Of a DNA stretch of 64,000 nt, positions 12,113 to 23,401 are shown piece by piece. This DNA is from Lasiosphaeris hirsuta (taxonomy: Eukaryota > Ascomycota > Sordariomycetes > Sordariales > Lasiosphaeriaceae). Position 1 is the first letter of the stretch. Each line of letters opens with the position of its first letter. A program made the position numbers and the translations under genes. Location: assembly GCA_030549175.1 (NCBI GenBank), contig JAUKUA010000002.1, positions 186,001 through 250,000 on the forward strand, written 5' to 3'. The notes beneath the pieces were generated by a model. It did not search any database, was not told where the DNA came from, and saw only the letters and a list, made by a program, of their open reading frames with translations.

Positions 12113-13094
12113 CACAAAGATGCACCATCCCTGCTTGGCGGCCTCGTCCTCACAGCCGGCGTGACCAATGCCAACTTTTACGCCATGGTTGACATCATCA
12201 TCGACATCTCGCCTCCGGGCCCCTTCTTCCTCCAAGACGAAAATGGCGAGACAATCGCCCAGGATGCACAACCTTTCCTGCCCGGGAGATATTTTGTTGT
12301 AGCCGATGGCACTATCCAGGTATGCTTTTTACTACTTTGCGAGTATAAATGCTAATATGATCTAGAAAACCACCGAGGCTGCTTTCGACCGATTGATGTA
12401 TTTTCAGTCAATGAGAACAAGTAACGAATTTAGAGATCGAGTCCGAGAGCGAGACGGAAGTTGCGTTGTGATAAAGAAAGAAAATCGACGCAAAGAGTTT
12501 AATCTCTGGGGAGGCTTCGAAACTGCACATATCTTGCCTCTTGCGTACCAACATCAATGGAATATGCAAGGCTGGAGCCAGCAAATTACTATCCTTCCGT
12601 CTACAAGACCTCTCGGAACGATCAATTCAGTCCAGAATGGCCTGCTCCTCACAAATGATATGCACTGCATATTGATCTCTATTACTTCTTCATCAACCCT
12701 GATGTAAGTCCTCTCTGATAATAGGAAATATTAACGTTATCTGACATAAATCTAGGATGGTTATAAGATCATTTGTTTCCAGCCAGATAATGATGATATC
12801 GCAGGGACTTTCCTAGATGCTCGTCTTCTCAATGACCCACAGCGTCCTTTTGGAACGCTTCTCCGATGGCGTTTCCGCCAAGCTGTCCTCACAAACATGA
12901 AGGGAGCTGGGGAGCCTAATTTGGAGCACGACTTCCCGCCTGGTTCCGATATGATGGGAGAGATCCGGAGCGGACCCAAGGCTGCTGAGAGGATGGAGTT
13001 TGAGTTGTTCAACCGGCTTGCCAATCATATGCTGGCGGGTGTGGATGCCGATGAGGAGGACAAGTATGACGGCAATGTTTCGGACGAGGGCTAG
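12113..13094 (+). pseudogene. Fungal HNH-nuclease domain gene, frameshifted
   Basis: Relic of a fungal HNH_2-type protein. Segments 12113-12319, 12366-12703 and 12756-13094 follow good introns (gtatgc..ctag with a GCTAAT branch; gtaagt..ctag). Family signatures are well kept: LLGGLVLTAGVTNANF, FETAHILPLAY (HNH His), GTINSVQNGLLLTND (Asn) and EHDFPPGSDMMGEI. Two defects are visible. Near 12670 the reading frame slips by one base: the frame stays open as nonsense, while the +1 frame encodes the expected DLYYFFINPD up to the splice site. At the 5' end there is no in-frame ATG before the conserved start; TAG at 12110 and TGA at 12077 close the frame. Intact family members are probably DNA-binding nucleases of unknown role. 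A sequencing error could explain the frameshift but not the missing start. Confidence 0.75.
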
Positions 13095-14624
13095 GTGCAC
13101 AAAGTCGAACAAGCTGTGTAAATATCTACATCTCCCCTGTATCAACAGGCAGGGAAATCCCTCCAAAAGTAGAGGTCTGTATCACTAGGAATGTCTGACA
13201 AGCACATTTTGCCCCTACATAACATATACTTGGGATGCGCGAAGGTGAAGGGTTGACAGCGAGGGGCAGGGTGGGGTGGAGAGCGCTGTTGCGCACCGAG
13301 CGAATCTTTGGCTGCGTCTGTCGAAAGCTGTCCAAAACTGCACTTGTCTTGTAGAGAAATTATGCGTGAAAAAGCTTGTGAGCATTGCATCATCCGCGTC
13401 GTCATTAACATAGGAATTCCATTTGCGGGCGAGAGTAGATCACTACTCCCAAGTCCCCAATCTATCAGAACTCTAGAGAATGCGAGCGGTATCTTGGATA
13501 GTATTCTACTTATCTGCTCAGCACAGGTCCGACAGTTATGAACAACAAGGACAGCGTTAACAATAAACTCATGTCATGATTGGCTGAAAGGCAGAGGCCG
13601 AGCTTTGGGACTGCTGGTCTGTGCTTGTCTGCCTAAACCTCGGGCGACGAAATTTAACTGTTGTGGGCCGGGAAACGAGCCCGGGTCTTGTGCCAGTCCA
13701 CCAGATTGTCGAGCGTCGAACCTCTCTTGTCGTGAGCAGGTGACCCCTTTCCAGAAATCCGCAGCGCTCTGATCAAACCAACTAAGCTAATACCGCCCCC
13801 CTGGAGTCGGCTTAGTTGTGGGCAGATCAGCAGGGCTTGGCTTGCGAAAATCACGAGTTGGCTCGGCTTGTTTGCTTGGGTAAGCCTAAGATCTTGGCGC
13901 TGGAAGAGGTTGATCTGACCCGGCACAGCTAAAAGATAGATACAACAGACAGATCGCCACCCCCCATCATCAACCCTACTTCAACGCCCTCGATTTCGCT
14001 GCCAATTCTTGATATTGAGGTTCTGAGCCCACTTCTAAGACTGTGGCCTACGCTCGCAAAGTGACCACCTTGTTAGATATCCCCGAGAGTAAGATTAATT
14101 CCATGGATATCGAGGCGTTCTCGAAAGGAGAAAACCTTGGCGACCTATCGACCGCTAATGCGAAGGAACTCAACACCTGGGTGCTTGATCGCGCCTATGC
14201 GTATAACACGCAGGAGGACGAGGTCAACGAAGAAATCATGGTCCACTTCCAAGAAGATTTCGGAGGATGGACGAGCGATCCGTTTTTGGGCCCTTGGCGC
14301 TTACATCGTGCCGCCTGCTCACACCAAACTCAAAAGTTAATCACTGTCTAACACAGTGTTTACTGCTCTCTGCACTGGGCGCAAGCAGCTGACCACAAGC
14401 CGAAAGCTTCAACACGTGATTTCCGCGGCTTTTCTGACCGCTGCCTGACCGAGCCCAATTGAATTCTGAGGCCGCACCATGATTGTTCTCACATTTCCCA
14501 GCTCAGAGCCGACGTACTCAGTGATACGGCGGCGGCGTCATCCTCGTCGTCGATCTTGATAGCTTCCCAAGGTTCGTCTTTGCGCATCCACCCAAACGCC
14601 TTATTCGGCGACAACGACGAAACC
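13095..14624. other. Region before the NLR gene with one protein-like fragment
   Basis: No complete gene is seen. At 14043-14351 (+) a frame opening at GTG reads LLDIPESKINSMDIEAFSKG ... EEIMVHFQEDFGGWTSDP, which looks like real protein but has no ATG at its start and no recognised family; it may be a fragment of a lost gene. The stretch 13550-13930 contains nothing I can name. The final 250 bases should contain the promoter of the HET/NB-ARC gene. Confidence 0.3.
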
Positions 14625-17600
14625 ATGCGACTCCTCCTCAAACGCGCCGATGGAAACGAGGTCAGCTTAACAGACAATCTACCTCTCGACAAGATCCCCC
14701 GCTACGCTATCCTATCGCATACATGGGGGTCAAATAGCGACGAGGTCACCTACAGAGACTTGATGGACGGGACTGGCAAGGATAAGGTTGGCTATAAGAA
14801 GATTCAGTTCTGCGCAGAACAAGCCAAACGCGACGGTCTGGATCACTTCTGGGTCGACACTTGCTGCATCGACAAATCTGACCCGATCGAAGTGCAGAGA
14901 TCCATCAACTCGATGTTTCGCTGGTACCGAAATGCGACTCGATGCTATGTGTATTTGTCAAATACCTCCATTGCAGACGGCGAGCGGAATAGCCGGCAGC
15001 CCGAGCCTGCGTGGGATTCAATTCTCCGAGGGCACAGATGGTTCACTCGCGGCTGGACGCTGCAAGAGCTTCTTGCACCAGCATCGGTGGAGTTCTTCAC
15101 AGAGGGGGGCCAGCGTCTTGGTGATAAGCTGTCTTTGGCGACAATAATCCACGAAATAACGGGTATTCCTATCCCGGCACTTCTCGACAACCGTCTTTCC
15201 CGGTTCGATATCGAGGAACGGTTCAAATGGGCAGAGAAGCGCGAAACTACGTACGAAGAAGATTGGGCATACTGTCTCCTGGGGATCTTTGGCGTCTTCA
15301 TGCTGCCGAATTATGGCGAGAGAAAGGATTATGCGGTCCGCCGGCTGCGGAAGGAGATTGAAGCTTCAGAGCGGCCAGGACGGCCAGAAAACCGGCCAAA
15401 TCCATCGATCATGGTCCCCTTCAGCCGCGATGAAGACTTTGTCAAGAGGCAGGCTCTCCTCGACCAAATGTCCCAAAATTGTGGCAAGCCAGGGTCTCGC
15501 ACTGCGCTTGTCGGCTTAGGTGGCGTCGGGTATGTATCCCTCCGTCGTGCAAAGTAAACTGGTAATAGCTGACTGCTGCGAAGTAAGTCTCAGCTGGCTA
15601 TCGAATACGCATACCGGATTCCAGAGCGATCGCCTAAAGCGTGGGTCTTCTGGGTTCATGCGAGCAATGCGGCCCGCTTCGAGCAGGGTTTCCGAGAAAT
15701 CGCAGCGCATCTCAAAATCCCAGGGCAGCATGATCCAAAGGCCGACATATTCCAGCTGGTGCACGATTGGTTGGGTGACGAGAGGAATGGACGTTGGGTG
15801 CTTATTCTGGACAATCTCGATAACGCCGGCTTCCTGACGGCTTCGTGTGTCGTTGGAGATGGGCACCATGCCGACATAGACGACACAAACTTGCAGCCAC
15901 TTATCCGGTGCCTTCCGCAGTGCCAGCATGGATCTATTCTCGTCACGTCGCGAAGCAGAGAGGCTGCATCACAACTGGTTGAAGACCGTTGTATTATCGC
16001 CGTTGATCCGATGGGCAAGGAGGATGCGTTGACACTCCTGCAAAGGAAGCTATGCCAGCACGAAGTGGGCGATGGCATGGACGAGCTCACTACAGCGCTC
16101 GAGTACATGCCGCTTGCTATCGTTCAAGCGGCTGCTTATATTTCGCAAACGTGGCCGCCATGCTCGGTGCAGCAATATCTCGACAAGTTCCGGAAGAGTG
16201 ACCGCAAAAAGGCGGGTCTTCTTAGCTACGAGAGCGGAAAGCTTCGTCGAGATGCGAGCGCTAAGAATTCGATCCTCATTACGTGGCAGATATCATTTGA
16301 CCACATCCGTGAGATTCGGCCATCGGCGGTCCACGTTCTATCGCTTATGAGCTTTTGCGACCGGCAAGGCATTCCAGCAAGTCTGCTTCGGGGTCAAGAC
16401 GGGGAGACAAAGAGGAAGCAAGAGCAGGACGAGAGGCCAAGACAGGGCAATGTAGATGGTGGGGATGGCGTAGTATTTCGATGGGGCGACAGCAACGGCG
16501 ACAACAGTGACGATAACGACGGCAGCAGCGGTGACGAGGCTAATGACAAGTTTAAGGACGACATAATGGTATTACGAAACTTCTCGTTCATCTCTACCAA
16601 TAGAGATGGAAAAACGTTTGAAATGCATCGGCTAGTACAGTTAGCTACGCTGGAATGGCTCGAAGCCTACGGACAGCAGGATCATTGGAGGCATCGATTT
16701 CTTAGAAGGCTTTGCGAACGGCTCCCGACAGGGGAGTACGAGAACTGGGTGGAATGCCGAGCTCTTTTTCCGCATGCCAAGTCGGCAGCAGCAGTTGCTC
16801 CAAAGGAAGAGGCGCTGCAGGATTGGGCAACAGTACTATACAAGGCAGCTTGGTATGCATGGAGAATAGGGAATGGAGCTGAAGCGGAGAAATTGGCCAC
16901 ACAGGCAATGAGAGCGAGGAAGAAGGTGCTGGGTCAGGAGCAAAATGATACATTAGATGCGATATCGATGGTAGCGCTAGTGCATAAACAAAGGGGCCGG
17001 TGGAAAGAGGCCGAGTTGCTGGAGGTACAAGTGATGGAGACGGAAAAGAGGGTCCTGGGGTCGGAACATCCTCACACACTGGTTAGCATGGCTAACCTGG
17101 CGTTGACGTACGGGAATCAAGGCCGATGGGCAGAGGCTGAGTCGTTGTTTATACAAGTGATGGAGACGAGTTCGAGGGTCATAGGATCGGAGCATCCTCA
17201 CACACTGGTTAGCATGGCTAACCTGGCGTTGACGTACCGGAATCAAGGCCGATGGGCAGAGGCTGAGTCACTGTTTATACAAGTGATGGAGACGGAAAAG
17301 AGGGTCCTGGGGTCAGAACATCCCTCCACGCTGACCAGCATGGGTAACCTGGCATCGACGTACAGGAATCAAGGCCGATGGGCAGAGGCCGAGTCGTTGT
17401 TTATACAAGTGATGGAGACGAGTTCGAGGGTCATAGGGTCGGAACATCCTCACACACTGGTTAGCATGGCTAACCTGGCGTTGACGTACGGGAATCAAGG
17501 CCGATGGGCAGAGGCCGAGTCGTTGTTTATACAAGTGATGGAGACGAGTTCGAGGGTCATAGGGTCGGAGCATCCCGACACACTGGCTAACATGGCTAAC

Positions 17601-18515
17601 CTGGCATTGACGTACCAGAATCAAGGCCGATGGGCAGAGGCTGAGTCACTGATTATACAAGTGATGGAGACGAGTTCGAGGGTCCTGGGGTCAGAACATC
17701 CCTACACGCTGACCAGCATGGGTAACCGGGCATCGACGTACAGGAATCAAGGCCGATGGGCAGAGGCTGAGTCACTGATTATACAAGTGATGGAGACGGA
17801 AAAGAGGGTCCTGGGGTCGGAACATCCTCACACACTGGTTAGCATGGCTAACCTGGCGTTGACGTACCGGAATCAAGGCCGATGGGCAGAGGCTGAGTCA
17901 CTGTTTATACAAGTGATGGAGACGGAAAAGAGGGTCCTGGGGTCGGAACATCCCTCCACGCTGACCAGCATGGCTAACCTGGCGTTGACGTACGGGGGTC
18001 AAGGCCGGTGGGAAGAAGCAGAGGAACTACAAGCTAAAGAATTTGAAATATCCGCGAAGAAGTTAGGTCGACGCCACCCCAACACGCTGATCAGTATGGG
18101 GAACCTCGCCAGCATTTGGAAACACACGGGTCGTCACGAAGATGCTCTTGGTCTGATACAAACTTGCTTTGATCTACGCTCGCAAGTATTAGGAGTAGGT
18201 CATCCATACACGGTGTCTACGTTGTCAATTTTGAAAGCATGGAGGGAGGACAGCTCCGGACCAAGCAAAGCCATCACACCTCACAGACCCAGCAAAATAA
18301 CGGTACCTCAGGAGGGTTTGCATGTGACCCAGCATGATAAACTAATCTTCAAAATCGAAACCGAAACGGGTGCATCGGAACTCAAACATAAGTGGTCTTG
18401 GCAGAAGAGGAAGAGTATAAGGGCCATGGGACAAGGCTTCCGAGGTGTCCTAGATGCCCTCAAGGACGGCGGCAAGGCAGGAGATAGCGGGAAGGGTAAG
18501 GCTGTGGCAAAGTAA
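14625..18515 (+). CDS. NOD-like receptor: HET - NB-ARC - TPR
   Basis: Fungal NLR/STAND protein, expected to sense a non-self ligand with its repeats and trigger cell death or incompatibility through its HET domain. Exons 14625-15529 and 15584-18515 give 1278 aa. The ATG at 14625 (MRLLLKRADGNE) is chosen over a TTG upstream. HET domain: YAILSHTWGS, FWVDTCCIDK, RGWTLQELLAP (about residues 25-160). NB-ARC: P-loop GLGGVGKSQLA (about 297-307), Walker B RWVLILDNLDN, GSILVTSRSR, and MPLAIVQAAAYI. An acidic low-complexity insert (Asp/Gly/Asn-rich) sits after the ARC region. Residues from about 775 on are TPRs of 42 aa. The 54-nt intron interrupts the P-loop codons. No frameshift or premature stop, unlike most neighbours. 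The C-terminal about 90 residues are basic and unrecognised. Confidence 0.92.
16998..18257 (+). repeat. TPR-coding tandem repeat array, 126-bp unit
   Basis: Ten 126-bp (42-codon) units lie in the NLR gene. Units 1-8 (starting 16998, 17124, 17250, 17376, 17502, 17628, 17754, 17880) are nearly identical in DNA and protein; units 9 (18006) and 10 (18132) are diverged. The unit begins RWAEAESL and ends with NQG. Differences among units 2-8 are confined to few positions: 9 (F/I), 16-17 (SS/EK), 20 (I/L), 26 (H/S/D/Y), 29-30, 32, 34, 36 and 39 (G/R/Q). This pattern implies recent unit duplication and gene conversion. Confidence 0.95.
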
Positions 18516-18879
18516 TTTGTATGTATTAACTGTTGGGCGCGTATCGCCCACGAGGGAGAGCCCATCATCAATAAAGTTGTCGGATAGACAGCTGTAAGTC
18601 TTACTCCCCGTCGATCCGGGCCTCCCGTCGAAGCCCGAGCCCGGTGACATGGAAATTGATGGAGAAGGCTGATGCGTCGGTCGTGGGAATTGATGGAAAA
18701 GACAATGGGAACTCGGGCAACATTGAAGCGCCAAACACTGCGATCCAAATAACCCCTGGCACTTTGGAAGTGGAGCAATGGAATGGGCATTGCCATGGAA
18801 AGAAGTGTGCATTGAATTGAGCCTACTCCTGTGAAGAGAGCTGCGCGGAGCGCGCGATCTATACACAAGACAGAGCTGT
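18516..18879. other. Spacer after the NLR gene
   Basis: No gene is supported. It probably holds the 3' UTR of the NLR gene and the decayed upstream part of the HNH-like relic that follows (short frames such as PSKPEPGDMEIDGE near 18620). Confidence 0.35.
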
Positions 18880-19345
18880 TTGTTCCCCAAACTTGTACCG
18901 AGGGCGGGCTTTCCAGGGGTAACTGAAACCATCAGGAAATAGACACCATTGTCGATGGCCAACGCATCAGCAGTGAACCCGATGCCTTCGTCAATGCTAA
19001 ACACAGAGATGTATACGAGCTAGAGACTGAGGATGCAGCGAAGTCCCCTATCCCGTCCATCGAATATCTACAGATCCGCTATGCGGTTCAGAAGCTTCTT
19101 ACGGGTGCAGTGGTAGCCGGTGCCCTTACAAGCATCTTCAGTGGCAAACCACCCGAGGGCGAGCAAGGCCCTGTTTGAGATGACGCTTTCATCTCGGACG
19201 ACTTGGGACCTCATCATCGAAGCTGCGGTGGCAAAGGGAGATCCTTGATGCTTCAGGGGCGGAGAGATGGAGAAAGTTCCTCCTGGAGTATGCGTATTGC
19301 TACTATCAAGTCGATTGTGATTCGGAAGATGAGGTTTAGGAAACC
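18880..19345 (+). pseudogene. Relic of an HNH-like gene, paralogue of the gene at 20.1-21.2 kb
   Basis: Translation in shifting frames gives EIDTIVDGQRISSEPDAF, KHRDVYELETED, then SIEYLQIRYAVQKLL ... AGALTSIFSGKPPEG, and finally WQREILDASGAERWRKFLLE with an acidic end SEDEV and a stop. This aligns with the C-terminal third of the gene ending at 21238 (HGDVYKLVTTD, FEYLQLRYAVQTI, GALKTLFGGPPPE, NEWRLAILEYEYRK). There are stops and frame changes (TGA in the frame near 18910, TGA after GEQGPV), so it is not functional. The N-terminal HNH part is not recognisable upstream. Confidence 0.75.
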
Positions 19346-19793
19346 TCAGCTCAGGAGCTGCGGCCCCGCCCAACGACGGCCGCCGCCGCCGAACGACGAG
19401 ATGTTCTCTCGGCCCGGCCCCTCCAAAAAGTGTTAAGAAGCCGCTGGAGACCCAGAAGGTCTCCGAGCTGACCCGAAGCCTGGGGGCTATAACGATTTAG
19501 ACGACCGACCAGCGCTAGTATTCCGTACCCTTTCTAAAAATCAATCATGAAACAAGATATTTGAGAAATGCGCACCTGCAATATTCTGCTTTCTCTACAA
19601 CCGCTCCTCCACAATAGTACTCTTTCATTCAACTTAGGAAAATCTAGCACAGCATTCTCAACAGCAGCATGCCCAGCAGATGCAGCAGCCCCAGCATGCC
19701 CAGCAGCTTGCATCGCCTCCATTCGTTGCTTCGGGAGTGTTTCCATCCATGGGAGCTTCGTCGGAAAGTGCTGTGCTGGTATGAGCTCACAAA

Positions 19794-20025
19794 ACTTCCA
19801 TTTTCGTACCTCGCCCACGTGACATTGCTCACCCCAGCTCAGGCCCAGCTCAGGATTTGTTCAGGATTTGCTCACTTTTACTTACTCTAGGTACCATTTT
19901 CGGCAGGCTGCGCCCGCAGCACGCTGCTGAATTACTTCAACTCTAGCCGAGTGAGCCCAGAATTGATCCCATATTTAAAAATAGCCAAATGACTCCCCAT
20001 TTTCCGAAAATTAATAATTTCGCTA
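19794..20025 (+). repeat. Dispersed repeat, copy A
   Basis: About 220 bp that match, at roughly 80% by eye, the reverse complement of 28510-28722. Shared stretches include TACCTCGCCCACGTGACATTG (TACCTTGCCCACG in copy B), GATTTGCTCAC, GAATTACTTCAACTCTAGCC/TGTAGCC and AATTGATCCCATAT/ATTCGTCCCATAT. It contains no gene. It is probably the terminal region of a transposable element. Its right end abuts the truncated 5' end of the next HNH-like gene. Confidence 0.7.
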
Positions 20026-20083
20026 TTACCTTTTCTAATTTGCGTGTTGCTTTAATTACAGGTGGATTGGCGATTGCTTGCGC

Positions 20084-21238
20084 TGAATCGCAGGAGACCG
20101 GACCCATCTCCTCACCGCTGACAGACCCCCCAGAGTCATCACCAGCTCTACCGGACTCGGGGATGACGGGAGTACCCTGCCGCAGACCGAATGGGAGCTC
20201 GAACTACAATTCGCTGCCTATCTCCACGAGCGTCTCGCAACGACCTTTACTCCTACGATCAAACAAGCCGAGTCGTTGTGGAAAAGGAACAGACCGCTCT
20301 GGTCACTTCGCGCCTTGGCCTTGGACCCCGATTCGATCATCATGGGTTTAAACCTTCAGAAAATGAGGGAATGGATGACGGACAGTTCGGACCTGCAGTC
20401 GTTCTTTGGCGTTGATGTCATACCACCCCTTGTGGCTTCACTGCATCACATCAGAACGGTATGGTACAACGAGAATGTGGAAGCCACTAACCGAAACAGT
20501 GAAGACACAAAAGCCCAGGGTGAGGTAAAAAAATGGTATCACAATTCCTGCGTTCTTTGCGGAGGCCGTCTCGTTACCCAAGGGGCACATATCGTTAATG
20601 TGGCGGCACAGCAGCAGATGCAGCCAGTGAGCATTTGGAGGATGCTTAAAATCTTTTGGCCCCTTGAGAAGCTTGCAGCCCTGGATATGAAGGAGGACAG
20701 AAACATCCTTCCTCTCTCGCCCACTGCACATAGTCTATGGGACATCCATGAGTTTGGTCTTCGTCCTATCAAGCATCCGACCGACCCAGACCATATTCTC
20801 TTCCTTCAGGTGGTGATATTCAAGGAACTTCACATTGAGATTGGCTTTTCATCAAACCGCCCAGGATGGGGCCTTTTCATTGAGTTGACGGACGCTCGCG
20901 AGGATCCACCCATGCTCATACAACATGGCGATGTGTACAAGCTCGTCACTACCGACCCGGAGAAGCGACCCCTCCCGCGCTTTGAATATCTTCAACTCCG
21001 ATATGCAGTTCAAACCATCATAGCGGCCCAAAAAGCCGCCGGCGCCCTGAAAACTCTCTTTGGTGGCCCACCTCCGGAGAGTACAGTTGGACTAGAGCTC
21101 GATGATGTATGCGTGCCGTGTGAGTGGAGAGAAGATTTGGACGAAGCTGAGAGACTTGGCATCTTGAATTATGCCTCTGAGAACGAGTGGAGACTGGCAA
21201 TTCTCGAATACGAATACCGGAAGGGTCACAAATTGTAG
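20084..21238 (+). CDS. HNH-like fungal protein, 5'-truncated
   Basis: The frame is open for 385 codons to TAG at 21236-21238 but no ATG occurs until 20341 (inside SIIMGLNLQKM); upstream in-frame sequence TEWELELQFAAYLHERLATT is clearly conserved-looking protein. It is therefore either spliced from an unseen exon or has lost its start. HNH-like features: CVLCGGRLVTQGAHIVNVAA (Cys pair and first His), then ILPLSPTAHSLWD and FGLRPI. After the TAG the frame continues as EEEYVEKENVEEEDVEE before a second TAG, so the first stop may be premature and an acidic tail lost. The 5' end coincides with the edge of dispersed repeat A. The function of intact relatives is unknown; DNA cleavage is inferred from the HNH-like motif. 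Confidence 0.6.
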
Positions 21239-22403
21239 GAGGAGGAATATGTCGAGAAGGAAAATGTCGAAGAGGAAGATGTCGAGGAGTAGGATGTTGA
21301 GTAACCCTGGAGCGTCTGCTCGACAGAACGGCCACTAAACTCCACCGCATAGGAAGTAAGAGGTGAATAGGTTTCACCTCTTACAAAGGACTCTAAATCA
21401 AGCCACCGTCAAGAGGGTGGCCTCACTCTCCGGCCCAAGAATGCCATACTTACCGGCTCACCAAGTGTTCAAACAGTTCGAGAGGCCAAGTGGAGTCCGG
21501 TCATAACAAGCCCGCAAACGCATAAACAGGTCTCGCTCATAGAGGAGAACCTTCGGCTAACGGGCCGTTGAATACCGTGGTAGCGGGCACTTCATTTTGT
21601 GGGTCCAAGAAGCCCAGGATTGTTGATATAGATTTGTAGTAGTAGATGTTCGTTCAATCATGGGATTTTGGTGGGGAAAACTTTCGTTTTACTGTTCCAA
21701 AGCTGGGTGTGTTTAAAAGGGGGGTGGCACATGGTCGTTCAACTGTTGTTAACTGCCAATGAGTTTTCTTAGTGATCTTCCGTTTCGGGAGTGTTGTTCG
21801 TGTTATGGCAGAAGTACTCGACAGCGTGAAGCTTTTGAGCATCGACGTAGGTCTCGTCTGTCGGACGCTCATTGACTCTAATTGTTACACCATTTTCAAC
21901 GTGTCGCGGGTATACATCGTACGAGGTAACACCAAGTTGGCTAATGATCTTAAAGGCGAAGCGAACCTAGGTATGCTATAAACTGGCATAGTCTAAGCTA
22001 GGATATTGAGTATTGGTATGCTATGTACTAGTGTGCTCTCAGTCAGGATATTATACAATGGTATATTCTAAGCTGGTATGTTAATAGAGATTCTTGGCGA
22101 CCCTGAGTCAAATCACGTAAATACTGGCAATTGTGCTGCATTCCGTGAAGTAGAGTAAATTGGATGACGAAGAAGAGGAGGTTAGGACTCAGGATCCTGG
22201 CCCTGCGTAAGATGTACTAGGGCCATGCCAAAGGCATGGTCCCTTGCTTGCTGTAGGAAGTCATTCACTTCCCATCTATCCTCTTATCTATCTACTTATC
22301 TACTTATCTAATTCATCGATACTGTACCCGTATCATATGTTATGTGCCAGCATATACAGGCTAGGACATTATTTGCTGGTATATTCTAGGTACTAGTATA
22401 CTA
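21239..22403. other. AT-rich, gene-free block with degenerate repeats
   Basis: There are no supported genes. Between 21960 and 22100 and again around 22360-22400 the words GGTATATTCTA, GGTATGCTA and GTACTAG recur in diverged form. A (CTAT)/(CTTAT) microsatellite lies near 22270-22312. 21772-21981 has a 70-codon frame with no recognised domain. The block looks like decayed mobile DNA, possibly an LTR relic. Confidence 0.4.
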
Positions 22404-22915
22404 AATGCCATCACAATTTTAGTGCTAGGATGCTACGTACTATCTAACAATATATACTAGTATATGCTAGAAATATAGACACGGCGGGGGACATAAAAAG
22501 GAAACTTTAGCCGGAGGGGACTGAAACGGACCTCTGGGGCTATGCCGCAGCAGCGTATGGGATCACCCTAGCTTAGTGAAGAATTAGGGAAAGCTCAGGC
22601 CAAATCAACCACAGCTCACCCCATCTTAGGACTACAAACGAAAAAGGAAATTTCATAAGCCCAGATTCGTCTCAGACAACCAGGCCGGTTCTTCCCTAAG
22701 CTAGAGTGATCCTATACGCCGCTACACAGCCTCAGAGGCCCATTTTCAGTCCCCTCGGCTAAAGTTCCCTTTTGATCCCCCCAAGGTATCCACGTTTCTA
22801 GTGTATGTTGGTATATGTTGTTAGATGGTATGTAGCATCCTAATCTAGTTTTCTAGGATAGAACGTAGGATAGAACGTAGTATCCTAGTACCAAAATTGG
22901 GATGGTATTTGGCAT
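22404..22915. mobile_element. Long-armed inverted-repeat element (MITE or foldback type)
   Basis: The left arm (22404-22583) and the reverse complement of the right arm (22689-22915) align over about 180 bp with small gaps. Matching words include GGAACTTTAGCCG, AGGGGACTGAAA, CTCTAGCTTAGG/CCCTAGCTTAGT with GAAGAA, TAGGATGCTAC and CAATTTT. The right arm has an extra 34-bp tandem-like insertion around 22855-22885. The central spacer is about 105 bp. It has no coding capacity. The structure suggests a non-autonomous transposon able to form a long hairpin. Confidence 0.7.
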
Positions 22916-23401
22916 CCGACCGGTCGAGAGTATCATCATCGGCCCAACACACCGGCATCACACGACAATCATATCATGGGCCAGGTTGCGCAAAAGAATT
23001 GCGGTAAAATAATTAGCTTTTGACGCCTCAGGAACGAAAACAGTAACCACAAGCGGTAGGGCAGCATGGTCACAGCCTTCAAGTCGATAATGGAGCAAAA
23101 GGAGATCGAGGAAATCGAGAAGCGACTAAAAATAGCGTTGACTCTCGTGTCCATCGAGTTGAGCAAACCTATCTGGTACGTTCATCCGCCTGTGCTCCAG
23201 GTTGGCGTCTAACGACTAGTCATCGAAAAGTGATGAGATTCGGAACCCGAGAAAAGAGATCGAGTCTCCTAGAAAAGCTTACCTAATCATGCAACGACCC
23301 GACTTTGCAACATTGTGATCGGCACCCCTAAGCGACAACCCCTTCATTTCCGACCACCACCATTCCCCCAGTTTTGCTCCAAACCACACTAAATTTTTAG
23401 G
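22916..23401. other. Spacer before the transposase relic
   Basis: No gene is recognised. It may include the left end of the pogo-type element, but I could not find a matching terminal inverted repeat on the far side. Confidence 0.3.

Noticed and set aside
16998..18005. CRISPR-like array because of regular repeats
   Set aside because: Units are 126 bp, coding, in frame and without spacers; this is a TPR-coding repeat in a eukaryotic gene.
21654..22403. Possible LTR retrotransposon
   Set aside because: AT-rich repeats and a microsatellite are present, but I found no paired LTRs, primer-binding site, or reverse transcriptase or integrase motifs.
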